Source of the DNA: Strongylocentrotus purpuratus
Lineage: Eukaryota > Echinodermata > Echinoidea > Camarodonta > Strongylocentrotidae
Assembly: GCF_000002235.5 (NCBI RefSeq)
Contig: NW_022145599.1
Location: forward strand, 6,598,781 to 6,662,780
DNA length: 64,000 nucleotides
Reading direction: 5' to 3'
The notes below the pieces were generated by a model, which was given only the letters and a program-made list of their open reading frames with translations, made no database searches and had not been told where the DNA came from. Shown piece by piece: positions 47,301-60,100 of this stretch. Both the position numbers and the translations under genes were made by a program. Numbering within the stretch: position 1 is the stretch's first letter; each line of letters begins with the position of its first letter.

Positions 47301-50300
47301 GTACGTGTACTAACTTTGGTCTCCCGTTTTATTTTGTTGATCAGAAAAGAAATCCATGTTATAATCCATCCATGTCCGCCTTAATCACAGTTATAGTTTA
47401 TATACGGAACCCTTTTTTCATGAGTTCACTTCCATTTTGGGTAATGAGGAAGTGCTGTAATTTCTTACATTTTGAGATTGCTCTATCGTGATTTAGAAAA
47501 CTCTCTCCTATTAATAGGGTGCATGATCGCGCACTGGATTTTGTGTGCTAAGATCCTTCTCGTAGAGATTGCACACGTCCCTATGCAGTCTACGTGCATT
47601 GCCATTGCGCGATCATGCAAAATTGGTCAATGTTTTTATTACCAAATCGAGATTCAAACCTTTATTGCTCGTGATCCTGAAAGTGATAACTCAATAAATG
47701 AGGTGTTGTGTGAAAGAGCAGGTTATTTTCATATTTCCAAAGGGGCGACATCTCAGAATTCTAAAAATATTTCGGTCAAAACAGCAATTTAATGTTGTTT
47801 CCATCGTAGCTCTGGGATTTGCCACTTTTGAGAAATGATGCCCCGCGTGATAAGTAGTCTAGTCCCCAGTACTATTAGGGCGCTGGTCCGAGAATGAGGA
47901 TCATCCGCACAAACGAGGATCGTCTTCGTAAACGCGGACAAATGCGTTCTAAGAAATAGGGTCTAAAAAGCCTCATTTTTGCAGACGTTTCATTGACTAT
48001 TTCCAATCGCTGGCGATGCCATAAACAGATTCCACAATGATTTTCTTAATGCATTTTACATTGACTATGTACAGAGACTTTCACGTTAATATTATGAGCG
48101 ATAAATCTTTGGATACTAGACGGACAACTGAAGGTATTTTCTTATGCGGAATCCATTTTTCAAATCGCCAGCGCGCGGTTCAGGAACCCGAAACTCTCAA
48201 AGCGCCGTTGAAAAAATGCGGACGATCCTTATTTTGAAGGACGCAATTTGTCTGCGTTTACGAGGATATCCTCATTTGTGAGGACGATCCTTATTCTCGG
48301 ACCAACACCCCTACTGTCTGATGTTGAATGCAAGATGTATACAATGCATGTGAAGTCTCCCCTCCCCCCTTTCATACATATACCTTGTGATTAGAAATGA
48401 ATTGAAATAGAATCAAATACTGGGGTTCAGTTAGTTCCTAACAAAAGAAGGCCCGATTTTTAAGCAGTTTTTAAATGACATATTTACTTTATTGAATGGT
48501 TTCTTCACTATACAGCTACCGCTACTGCAAGAACAAGCCCTATCCCAAATCCCGGTTCTGCCGTGGTGTCCCAGGTGAGCTTACCGTTCTTTTTAAATTT
48601 TAGTATTGAACTTTTAAAACTCAAAATGCTGGTTTGAAAGTAGCGTTCTCTTGAAAATCTCTCTCAATTTGAGTACTTAAAATATATTTAACAGTTTCCT
48701 TGAATAACAATGGGAGAAATGAGATATACTGATGTTTGAAACATTTTGATTCTAATTGTAATCCAACATTACTATGAAAATTACTAAAAAACATTTTGTT
48801 ACTAGTAGGGTCTATGTACATCAAATAAATTATTTGCACATTTTGCCTTAAAATAAAATGATTAGTGACACAAATAGCATGTCACATTTGGATCAATCAT
48901 CAAAATGAAGAAGAAAATTTTGAAGGATCCTGTTGATCTGCTTGTTAAATAAACAGGAGTGCATAATTTTTTGTTGTCCTCTTTTCTCCAGACCCCAAGA
49001 TCCGTATCTTTGACTTGGGTCGCAAGAGGGCTCTGGTTGACGAGTTCCCTATTTGCATCCATCTTGTGTCTGATGAATGGGAGCAGCTGTCGTCCGAAGC
49101 CTTGGAGGCCGGGCGCATCTGTGCCAACAAGTACATGGTGAAGAACTGCGGTAAGGACGCCTTCCACATCAGGATCAGGCTCCATCCATTCCACGTCATC
49201 CGCATCAACAAAATGTTGTCGTGCGCTGGAGCTGATAGGTGAGTGTCCATCTTAGAAAGTCGGTTGTAGAAAAACCTGTCCATGAATTAAAGGTTTCAGT
49301 TGTATAGCATGTAGAACCATTGTACCATGATAATTAATTTTCAGAGACCTCATGATTGCCTAACTTGTGTCTCCTTATCCATTGTGAGATATAATTAGTT
49401 GTCAGAAAAATAATTTGTTTCAGTTTCATACATGTACCTGTTGGTAGATAATGCAGAATCGGTAGATAATGGTATATTTCTAACGCATGTCTGCTAAGGC
49501 AAGCATGTAAAGAAATCATTTGTTTATTTAAAAAAAAGGATTTTAACATCTAGATATCCCTGGTCGTAGCAAAAGCAGCAAGGTATTTTCTAAATCATAC
49601 ACCATTGTTGTAGAATTTGTATGTTGAAAGCAATGTGTTTGACTTGGTAGCCAGTGCTGTTGGTCTGGATTTCTGTTAATTTATGTCATTGTTTAACTTG
49701 AGTAACTGTGTTTCCTTATCAGGCTTCAGACTGGAATGCGTGGAGCTTTTGGCAAGCCCCAGGGTACCGTAGCCCGTGTGAAGATCGGTCAGACCATCAT
49801 GTCTGTCAGGACCAAGGAGGGTAACAAGGCTGCTGCACATGAAGCTCTCAGGAGGGCAAAGTTCAAGTTCCCTGGACGTCAGAAGGTCAGTATGGTCCTA
49901 CTTGTACAATTCATGAAGAGAAAAACTTTAAGGAATAGTTGAGTTCTGTTACAGAGGGCGCTACACAAAATAATTTATTTGTGAGATAATGAAAAACTGA
50001 GTGTCAAATTTGAAAGAACATTCAATTTAAATGAAAAAATTATCTTTGTTTGATCAAAATTGCTTCAGAGACGGCTGAAATATCCACAAATATAATGATT
50101 TCTTACACTTGTGTACCACCACAAATATTAGATATATATATCGAAAAACGAAATAGCGCCTTTTACGTCGTATTTCAGCCAATGCCGATGTTGGCATTTT
50201 CGTGTTTGTTATATTTCGCACAACTAGCCGGCCCACGTATTGTTATTTTTAATTGAATAATTAATTAACGGTCACCATATTTTTTTGAAAGTGGAGCTGA

Positions 50301-51143
50301 ATTGATATGTTCGTATTGGCTAAATTTCACACATTTTGGGGGCTAAAATTACCTTCATAGCAATTTTAGGTTCTATAAGGGCACTAGATAATAGATATGG
50401 CATAGATAAGAACAAGAGCAATAACCATGCACTTTGAAGGCATTTGCGTTCTGAAAACAGAACTCAACTATCCCTTTAAAGCTCATAGAGCAATGTAGTG
50501 CTTAGTCTCCTTTGTGTTGAAATCGGTCAAATATATTTCATTGATTCAAATATGCTAATCATGCTGTAAGATATTCATATCCAAATTATTAAGTAACAAA
50601 TGTAATTTATAAGGTGAATCCAGCTATAAAATGCACATATCTTGTAATAACACACTGTGAGGTTAGTTCTACATTTCACCAGCTCTCTCAATTAATATTC
50701 TGTCGGTTTTGTTGTTTTTATGTCTCCGCTGCAAAGTCGTCGGAGGCATCATATGTTGTTGGCATTACATATAATCTTCTTTCCTAAGAATTAACGTTAA
50801 CTTACAGTTCATTCCACTGTTTGGAGCTCCTTAGTTGGGTCTCCCTCTTTTGCTTTAACAAATAAAAAAAAATACTAGCTTGTTGCTGTTGTTCAATTTA
50901 ATGGCGTTTTCCATCGTCGTTGGATGATTTTGGCACGTGATGGTTTTGACTTTATTTGATTGGATGTTGTTACCTTCCTATCAGATCTTTGACTCCAACA
51001 AGTGGGGCTTCACCAAGTGGACGAGGGAAGAGTACGAGAAGATGCGCGCCGAGGGCAAGCTGGTCCCTGATGGAGTATCAGTCCAGTACCATCCCGACCA
51101 TGGACCACTCAACAAATGGAAGGCTCGTATGCTCAAGAACTAG
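47278..51143 (+). CDS. RPL10: 60S ribosomal protein L10 (uL16)
   Basis: Five coding exons (23+59+247+163+159 nt) join in frame to 216 aa, against 214 in vertebrates. The protein begins [20 protein letters not shown] and contains [36 protein letters not shown], the conserved loop [19 protein letters not shown] and [15 protein letters not shown]10 joins the large subunit late, in the cytoplasm; its P-site loop and the aminoacyl-tRNA path depend on this protein (family knowledge). All introns are GT-AG. MITEs sit in introns 1 and 4. Nothing is truncated. The 3' end is uncertain: the first plausible signals are ATTAAA (51822) and AATAAA (51983). Confidence 0.98.
47521..47618. other. Inverted repeat in RPL10 intron 1
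   Basis: GCATGATCGCGCA and TGCGCGATCATGC are perfect 13-bp inverted arms around a 72-nt centre. The centre has a further GTGTGC/GCACAC pair. It could be a small foldback or a structured intronic RNA; no snoRNA boxes were recognised. Confidence 0.45.
47877..48312. mobile_element. MITE in RPL10 intron 1
   Basis: The left end GGTCCGAGAATGAGGATCAT and right end ATCCTTATTCTCGGACCAAC are inverted. The subterminal 'cgtaaacgcggacaaatgcg' is mirrored by 'gcaatttgtctgcgtttacg'. A degraded relative is at 41459-41775. Confidence 0.82.
48516..48574 (+). CDS. RPL10: RPL10 exon 2
   Basis: Encodes [19 protein letters not shown]; acceptor CTATACAG, donor CAG|GTGAGC. Confidence 0.96.
48992..49238 (+). CDS. 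RPL10: RPL10 exon 3
   Basis: Encodes [20 protein letters not shown] through [15 protein letters not shown]; acceptor TTCTCCAG, donor TAG|GTGAGT. Confidence 0.97.
49723..49885 (+). CDS. RPL10: RPL10 exon 4
   Basis: Encodes [20 protein letters not shown] through [12 protein letters not shown]; acceptor CTTATCAG, donor AAG|GTCAGT. Confidence 0.97.
49932..50475. mobile_element. piggyBac-type MITE in RPL10 intron 4
   Basis: GGAATAGTTGAGTTCTGTT and AACAGAACTCAACTATCCCT are inverted, each flanked by TTAA (49928-49931, 50476-50479). It lies 46 bp from the exon 4 donor. Confidence 0.75.
50985..51143 (+). CDS. RPL10: RPL10 exon 5
   Basis: Encodes [20 protein letters not shown] to KARMLKN and TAG; acceptor CCTATCAG. 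Confidence 0.97.
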   Translation: MFDSNKWGFTKWTREEYEKMRAEGKLVPDGVSVQYHPDHGPLNKWKARMLKN

Positions 51144-53535
51144 ACGACCCGACCCAACCGCCCTGCCTCCCTCCAAGCCAGGCAGCCATCGTTCGTCCTC
51201 GACACACTCGCCCTGTGATACAACAGCACTGAATGATCCAATCCCATTGACATGGAACTGATTTCGGACCTTGCAAAATTGGTCATCAACCCCATTTATG
51301 AGAAGCTCAACATGATTGCCTTTTCACAACACCGTGAAATTTCTGTATGAAATATGTTTGAAGGAATATGGAATTACAGAAGAATACAGCCACAAAATAA
51401 GTTGTGCTCATGGTTTCTTTTTGTGTGGAGTGTATATTGGAAGTTTGATAATGAATTAGAGTTTGTTATGAATGTGAGATGTAAAGTTGAATGTAATTTT
51501 GAATGCATCAGGTTGTTACTGTCATTTTTTTTTTTGTACTTGTGATGGCTATCCAATCCCATATCGACATTGCCAGAAATAGAGGAGAGGAGGTAAAGAG
51601 AGAGGGGGAGAGTGAGCAAGAGAGAAGGAATGAAAGATGGGTACAGGGGGAGGAGGGAAGGAAAATCAAGAAAAACTAAGGACGTGATAAAAGAAAATAA
51701 GCTTGCTACATGTATGCATGTACTTGATAACATCTGCATGTATACTTTTGACCACTTTCGAAGGGCCAAGAATGATAATGAAGATACATGTAGAATGTTA
51801 CAATTACACCGTACATGTATAATTAAATGAATCAAAATGGGGATGTGTGTATGTTGAATAGTCGGTGTTGATTTAGACACATCTGATAAGAAAATAAGTC
51901 TTGAAGATCACAACAGAGTTGGCAATTTGATGATCTTTCCATATTGTTCCCAAACTTCATGAATTTCATTAGATTTATATAGAATAAAATTCAAACGACT
52001 GCGTAATGCATCCTAATTTTCTGTTGATTAATCTTTAAATACATGCACCTTTCCCACCCTTCCCCTATTCCTGTCCTTTTGTTTGATCCTGCCTTTGTTC
52101 AGTCTATGAATTTCTTTCAATTCTCCCCCCCCCCCCCACCCTCTCGCTCAGTTTCTTCTCTTCTCTCTCTCTCATCTGTCTCATGTTATAGTTCTTCTCT
52201 TCTTATTTTTCTAACAGATTATTGTACAACTATTTACTTATCACAAAATAATACCATTCTATAAATGCAGGCAGATTTGGTGAAATTTGTGCTATTCATA
52301 ACTAATCAAATTGGAGATTTTTGTACACCACTCGGATGAATGTTCTCTTTTATTAAAAGTTGAGAGCTCTACACAAAGGCAACTGCCTTGTGTATGCAAA
52401 TTTTTGAGGAAATAGAGCACATCTTGGTCCAAATGCCTATACAAAATAATGGTATGAATGCACTTCACAATTGAGAAGAAAATAGAATTTGATCATAGTG
52501 CATGTTTATTATAGTCACTTGACCTCAAAGATTAAAGAGAAGGTTGAGTTCTGGGAAGAGGTGAACAATAATTTGTGAGCATTACTCATTCTTATTATGC
52601 AAGTGTGGAAGAACATGAACATCAGTTAAGACATGTTCCCTGAAAAGCATGGCTCTTCAAATGCCTTCATATTCTAAATACGCATGGAACATCGTAAAAA
52701 TCGGGGGGCCGGCTTTTTACACGTGTTTGTGTAGTCCCATATACATCTTTCTGTGCAAGTGTTTGTAACTTTACCAAGACTTGGCCAAATTTCTTATCAT
52801 TTTGATGATTCCAGAACCTTGCAATACACACAAATTCTTATATGCTAGATGATCAACCTTTTCTGGTCGGTTCCACACCGTTTCTTTCACAATGCAATCG
52901 CATGACCAGAACTCAACTTCATCTGTAACTCATAGAAATACTCCGTCAAGATTTGTATGATAAATTAAAAAAAAAAAAATCAGATGATTGACCACAAATA
53001 TTTTACAATTTTCACAGTAGACATTTAATTTGTTAGGTTTATCCAAGAGTTCATAACGAGAACAAAATAAACAAGTCTGATGAAAAGGAATCGGACAGAA
53101 TGTCGCGTTGGCTGGCACTATACCTGGCACTTTTTATTCAAACATGGTAATGATCTCTACACTTGTGCCATAGATCTTTGTCTGTTTCACATAATGTTGG
53201 TTTATTTAAATATGAAAATAGTAGTACAGATTATTTTTACACATACAGTGTTGTATATCTCATCACATTAAGTATCAACAGCTGGAAGACTTAAACATAC
53301 ACATTTTTAAGGGTACCAAGGCATTGCAAAAGGCATTGCATGTGGCTAGTACACAAGAAATCATTCCCATGCTAAAAAATTCCCCATGCAACTATTATTT
53401 CTTTCTTCAAATATTGAATTTCAAGAAGTACACATCCCCGTAATTATGACAAGAATTTTTGTTCAAACTTTGCTATTCCACACCTATTCTACTTGGAAGT
53501 GTGATAATCCATTTTGTGTTAACTTGGTACACCAG
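51144..53535. other. RPL10-TRMT1 convergent interval
   Basis: Contains the RPL10 3' UTR (extent unknown), a poly-C tract at about 52126, a MITE at 52536-52924, and otherwise unremarkable AT-rich sequence. No additional gene is supported. Confidence 0.4.
52536..52924. mobile_element. MITE related to the one at 49932
   Basis: AAGGTTGAGTTCTGG and CCAGAACTCAACTT are inverted ends sharing GTTGAGTTCTG with the RPL10 intron element. TTAA is present at the left (52532-52535); the right site is altered. Confidence 0.6.
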
Positions 53536-53539
53536 ACAT

Positions 53540-53545
53540 TTTATT
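53540..53545 (-). promoter_or_regulatory. TRMT1: Candidate TRMT1 polyadenylation signal
   Basis: First AATAAA on the minus strand below the stop at 54145, giving a 3' UTR of about 600 nt. Confidence 0.4.
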
Positions 53546-54144
53546 GTTTCTTGAACAAGACATAATCACAATAGACTAGCTTTCCATTGGTAGACTGTAG
53601 ACTCGGTTTCTAATCTTTCCCACTCTCTGTTGATTCTAATAACAAAGCTCTTTCATAACACAAATTATAGTAAACATAATATAGTCTTCATACATAACTC
53701 CACTGAGTAGTCAATCTGAGGATGTGATTGACAAGACGTAAGAATTAAGGTCAATAATTCAATGAGATGGTGATTCCAAGATGCATGTCACAGAAAATCA
53801 AAGAGCAGATCAATCTTGGTCATTTCCATAGACAGTCGCTCTGGCATTTCCAGTAGTCACTTTTGCAGACATGACATCAAGACATACTCTTGGTAGTTGC
53901 CTTGTGCAGGATGATATAATTCCCTGACTCCTGACTTGGTGGAAATACCATTGCTTTTTGTACAAATCTTACACATAGCGAAATTTATGTCCAACCAGGA
54001 AATTGCTTTAACAGCATACCCCCCCCCCCCCCAGTCTCTTGGAGTGTCTTCAGGTGAGGTAAATTAAATGAGGATCATTCCTTATGGCTCGATTGGCAGG
54101 GAGTGCAGTGCATGAGATGGGGTAATGCATTAGTCCAATGGATG

Positions 54145-54198
54145 TCATCTCATCATTGTATTGTTAGAATCCTCTTGCTCTGATGCAGCCACCTTCAA
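54145..54198 (-). CDS. TRMT1: TRMT1 probable terminal exon
   Basis: 54 nt keeps phase and ends [17 protein letters not shown] and TGA. Acceptor AATGTGCAG. There is no homology support, only frame and splice site. Confidence 0.5.
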   Translation of the reverse strand: MKVAASEQEDSNNTMMR

Positions 54199-57100
54199 CT
54201 GCACATTAAAGATACAATCAAGAAAAAGAAGCAATCTCAATACATTAAAGATACTATGTCCCTTTTGCAGCCAACCTCAAATTCTGTAGAACTTTGCAGG
54301 AATTATGAATATGTTGTGTATGTCCTATCTGTGAAATCTAAACGTTAGCAGTGTCCTAATCAGCGCTCAAAATACACGGGGGCGATGGGCGATTCGCCCC
54401 CGTGAGCTCCATAATCGCCCCCGTCAGGTTGCTCACGGGGGCGATTACAAAATTAAAAATCGCCCCCGTGGAGTTATACAATAAAGAAAATCTTTTCTGA
54501 TATAACTTTAACACAATATTGAGTATCAATTTTCAAACCTTAAACCAATGAAATGGAACTTAGATGGCGCTTTTTCTACCATTTCTACGAGTATTACCGA
54601 TACAAACAACGGAAGCTCGCATAGCAGTGTGGCCGTCAGCAGTGGCTATACTGCCCCGGTAGTACCGGTGTGCACGCTGTCGCCCAATATCTGCTAGAGC
54701 TGGAGACGATCGCGCAAGGACTGAAACATGGAGAAGTTTTTCGTTGTGAAAAGTGTGAATCCTCTGAAATCTGGTGATTCTAAAAGACAAGCAAATAATG
54801 TAACTTGACCAGTAAATCAATATTGAGAAGAAGAAGAAGAAGAAGACCAAAGACCCCCTCCCCCTTGGGCTGCCAAGTAAAAATGTGATGTGCATAGAAA
54901 AATGCTATCATGTGTCCAGACCTACACAGTATTAGTAGATGGCAGTAGATTCCAGAAAAACATCACTAACGGGGTTCAAAAAGCATCAAGAAAATTGCCT
55001 CGCCGCTTCGCGGCTCGTGGACGATGCTCCGCATGTTACTAGATGCCAAGAAAACACCACTTACGGGTGTTCAAAATAGCACCAAAAAAAATCGCCTCGC
55101 CGCTACGCGGCTCGTGGACGATGCTCCACATCGTATTTGGGTTACCCCCCCCCCCCCTTAGCAAAACCTAGGTCCGCCCCTGTGTTTTGGAAGGATATGG
55201 TAAAAACTAAAAGTAAAGAAAGAAAGTAAATAAGGTTGCTCCAAATAATGAGGAGGGAATTATGTGCAGAACGGGAAGAAATGGAGAGGGGATAAAAGTC
55301 AATAACAGCTATGTAACAACTAAATTTCTAAGAGGGAAAATGCCGACTTAAATACATGATAATGATAAAATACCAAGGAGTTTCATGGGTACCAATTCAA
55401 TGGAAATTTGTAGTAAAATAAGAGCCCCCGTCAGCACTAAAAGAGCCCCCGTGAGAAGGCTCAGGGGGGCGCTTTTTTTTGGGAAGAGCCCCCGTGGACA
55501 AAAAATTAATTTGAGCCCTGGTCCTAATATTCAAATTATGCAAGGAAACCTGTTTACTTGCTAGACTTCGCTGTCAGACACTATTGAGTGACTGACTTGC
55601 TTTTTTTCCTTTTTTGGTAATATACATAAAATGAGCTGTAAAGGGTACATGAGCATTTGTCTACATCAATAATCCACTTCTTGTAATGGCCAAAATTAAA
55701 CTGATTGACTCTTTGCACAGCATAAAATGTACGACCATTCGGTACAATGGTCTGAAAATCAAGACATATTACTTACTGGCTCTTTAGCTCCTAAGTCGAT
55801 TCGAAAACTAATAGTCGTTATTTTCTCACTCAAAGTTATTTTCAAGCCCCTCTTTTTTTAGAGAAGTTCTAAATTAGTATTATCTTTCAAATACTGTTGG
55901 AATTTAACCTTTTCATTTTTTTGGCCTGCAAATGGGACATAGTACCTTTAATGGTTTATAATTAATTTACAGCTTTTATTCTCAAGGGAATGGAGATGGT
56001 GCACAATTTATATGATACAATGATCACAGCTTTTCACTTACACCACAAAGCATTTGGGTCAATATTCCACATCATAGTATAAAGGACTGCTCAACCAATT
56101 ATGAAAATGAACACTTCAAAAACACCTTGAGTCAAAATAAATGTGAAACAAACCATGCTCTGACAAAATAAACAGGCTTTCTATATTTCTTATTAATAAC
56201 GCTGTAAATACATCAATCAATCGTATCACTGTCAGTATGTACCTGTTTCTTCTCCTCATCCGATGATCCATCTCGTTTTCTCTTTGATCGTTTCCCTTGA
56301 AGACGTTTTCTCTTATCCTCTAACGTTTCATCACCTGCCCTATAAGAGATGTAAACAAAGGCATGGTACTCAATGAATCAAGCAAGCTGCATCCCATTCA
56401 CTCATTTTCCATTGTTTCCCAAGAATGCTCCATACTCGCATAATAAAACCTTGCTTGGTGCTAGTATAGTAAACCAATTAAATTGTACTCCCATATGCAG
56501 TGCAACCTCAGTATATAAGGAGGTATCTGTTATAAGAAGGTAATTTTGCTGGTCCCAGCTCTTTATTGACCCCCGATATAAAGAGATTCCCTAATATAAC
56601 AAGGCAATTTTCTAAGGAGTTTCCACTGTATTACCCAATGCTTACTTTCTTGGGCATTCTGCTATCCATAACATTTTATTTTACAATCTCATTAATGTTT
56701 ACATGATAAATTTGGTGCTACAAAACTGTTATTACAGATCTGCAATTTCTAATTTGTAATATGAGACTTAATTATCTTCAGGGCTCAAAGGAAAAACAAT
56801 ATTTTGCACAGTGATGGGAATACCCTATCAAAAGAAAATGTTTCCCCTCAACAAAAAAAAACTCTGTTAAAAAGGTAAAATCAATTGTAACTCACATCAT
56901 CTTAGCTCTAGCCTTTGGTCCCCAGTTAGCCTGTGGGTTCTCTGGAAACCTAACCATCTGTCTAGACTTGGGTATGGCATCAGGATGGGGGTCAAAGTTG
57001 ACTTTGATGCTAGAGTCTTTGCTGAGGATGGAGGCCGCTGGGCTGCTGGCTGCAAGACGCTTCTCACTTACAGGGTGATCTTTGACCTTTGGAGAATAAG

Positions 57101-60100
57101 AAGAGTCATCAGAAGGAGCATAGGGAATTATTGAGAAGATGGACGCAATAGCGAGTAGGGAGTGGTGGGAATGGTTGAAAATGAGGATGGTTGAAGGGTT
57201 TTATTAATGGCAATATGAGGATTATGAAAAAATCCCTTTGATGATAAATGATGATGTATGCCAATGAGGAGGAGGAGGAGGAGGAGGAGGAGGAGGAGGA
57301 GGAGGAGGAGGAGGAGGAGGAGAAGGAGGAGGATGTAGATGAGGAGGAGGAGGAGGAGGAGGAGGATGTAGATGATGATGATAATGATTCAAGCTTCAAA
57401 CAAAACTGCAAAGAATATGACATATCTTACCCATGCTCTGATTATATCCCAAATAACGGATGCTGGAGCGTCCGTCTTGAGAGCTTCGGGCGATGCATGC
57501 GAGATAGAGACTCGGTAGCCGGCATTCAAGATGGCTGATCTAACTTTCTCTTGAGAAGGACATTCACAGTGAACGACGTTACATAGATGGCTGGTTATGT
57601 AATACAGAGGGCAGTCAGACAGCTCCTAGGTTTAGGCAAAGTATAAACGTTCATGATAAACTTCATAACTTAACAACCAAACACTACTGGTAGATCTAGA
57701 TCTAAGTTCTTGCCATAGCTAAAGCAACCTCAATCTTCTCAGCCCGTGCGAGACAAGCTATGGCGCAATACACGAGAGAAAGCTGAAATAAGAGGCCATC
57801 TGTCTTGCTGCCTATGGTGTCTCCAAAAAAGCAAACAATTTTTTTTTTTTTTAAAGTCTAAAAAATTTCAAAGTTGGGGGTGCGGCCTATGCGGCGCTGC
57901 GGCCTTATCGCCGGCAAATACGGTATGTAACAGAGGAAGTCTTTCACTTTATCAGTAATAATCTTGAATGTAAATATTAAATATAATATAATATAATTGT
58001 ATATTGTTACAATATAAAGAGGGGAATCTGAGAGCTCAAACACAAAGGAAATACAAATTGTGTCCAAAGATACAGGTTTAATCAATCTTATACAACATAG
58101 ATGTATTGTCAACAGGAAATAAATCTATCTTCCTGCCAACTTGAACAATTTTGCATTATTTCATTATAAATGCTTTTAAATACATGAAGTTCATTTAAAA
58201 GTCTGTATTAGGAAAGGCAGTATCAAGCATAAAATTATATTTTGCTTATATAGCGCCTAACACTTAATTTATCAGAAGTCTCTATTAAAGCGCTCTACAA
58301 TATTACAGCATAATTACCCTGGCTTTAGCAGTGCAGCTGTCATGTGCTCTGCGTTTCAAGGAATAAATTCCTACCAGGTACCCATTTACTTCACCTGGGT
58401 GGAGTGTGGACGTATCCACTCGACCACTACACCTCTACATAGAGCATCTTACCTCACTAACGACCGTCATCATGCCTTTCATCCTGTCTTTGTACTTGAA
58501 TCGATCAGGATATGTGTCTATGTGCGTTATCAGGCGCTTCACAAAGCTTACATCGTGTATGGGGTCAGCCCAGATTGGACCACCTACCTGAAGAAAATAA
58601 CACAGATACAGCTGTTTATTTAACTCCGGTTAATTTACTTTCATAATTCCATTAAAAACACAATTCAAACCAATAAAATGCAAATACATCAACATGTAGA
58701 AAACCATAAAAATTAATGAAGTTATGAGAAATTTACAAGCAATGAGTCTTTTTATGAGAGATAAAAAAGTAGAAGAAAAGAAAAAATATGCATTTTTTTG
58801 TTTTTGTGCCCAAAAAACGTCCTAAAAATCAATACTGCAATGTCAATGAATACCTGAATTGGTATACCAAGGTCAAAGGTTAAGATGAGTTGGTTTCATT
58901 TGATCAGTCATGCAAATGGTGCATTGAGTAGTAGAAGCCCGAGGATCATTGTTATCTCAATACAATAATTTATGTTTGGGGTTGTGTTTCAGAATGCGAA
59001 CAAAAAAGAAGCTGTTACTTTTGCTACTGGATTTCAACAAAAAATATGCATCAATTATATATCCTTTATAATAGTGTCTAACATAAGTCTTACAAGATTT
59101 ATGAATAATTGCATGTCATGTTCTTTAAAATGCTGGTTAAAATAAATGTCCGGATACATAACCTGTCCGGACACATAACGTATGGATACACAATATTGTG
59201 TAAAAATGGTGAACTGAGTTAAGCATTAATCCAAAAGAGATACACTTTGATGGAAAGACTACTTTGACCCGTTTCTTACTTCATCAGAGTAAAGCATAAC
59301 TTACATGGAATGATGAATCGCAATGTTGACAGGACTTATCTACAGGAGGACCAGTGGCTGGCTGGAAGATTGGATTGGGGTTGCTAACAAACAAAACAAA
59401 AGACCAATACAATTATGTATGAGACAGAGGAGGAGGACACAAGATCCAGTCAGTTTCCATTTCTGAAAAAAAAATTGTTACATAATCACAACTTGAAGAA
59501 AAAAAAAAATTCTTATTTGTTTTGATACACTGTCCTTTATTTGCCTTCTTATTGGGAAAATACAGATTCAATCGTTCAACATTAGAAACATTTGCAGTCA
59601 AGTACAGTGAGCATATATTAAACTTTCTCGAAACTTTCATCAGTTTGCCTCTCTGATTTTTCTGCTTTCTTTTAGAGCAGTTGTCTATTTGGGGTTGGAT
59701 TACCCTTTAAGTCTCCTCCTATTGGAGTGCAAATGGCTTCTACGAAACATAGAGGAATAGATACTCACTTCTCTTTGAAGGAGACTTTGCCCAATCTCTG
59801 AAGGTTGAAACTACCACATCCGCTACAGTGATATACCAAGGCTTTCTTGCTACACACATGGACGAAGTAAAACAAAACAGTGAACAATATGAGTTTCAAT
59901 AAACACATTATGGAAACACATTTCTGCGTGTATTTTTTGTGTGCTTTAGAAAAGATAAACTGGTCCAAACAGACAACATACTACTGGTAGTTCCAAAGTA
60001 ATCTGTAATGTTACTTACAAGTCACACGATCGCATTTCATAACAATCATTCATGATATTATTGGGAATGGTTGATTATGTAATAAATAACATTAATTGCG

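Noticed and set aside
48862..49283. Minus-strand ORFs over RPL10 exon 3
   Set aside because: They are antisense shadows of a strongly supported coding exon.
54560..54895. 111-codon minus-strand ORF inside the hAT element at 54361
   Set aside because: It has no resemblance to hAT transposase domains and spans the element's low-complexity (GAA)n tract.
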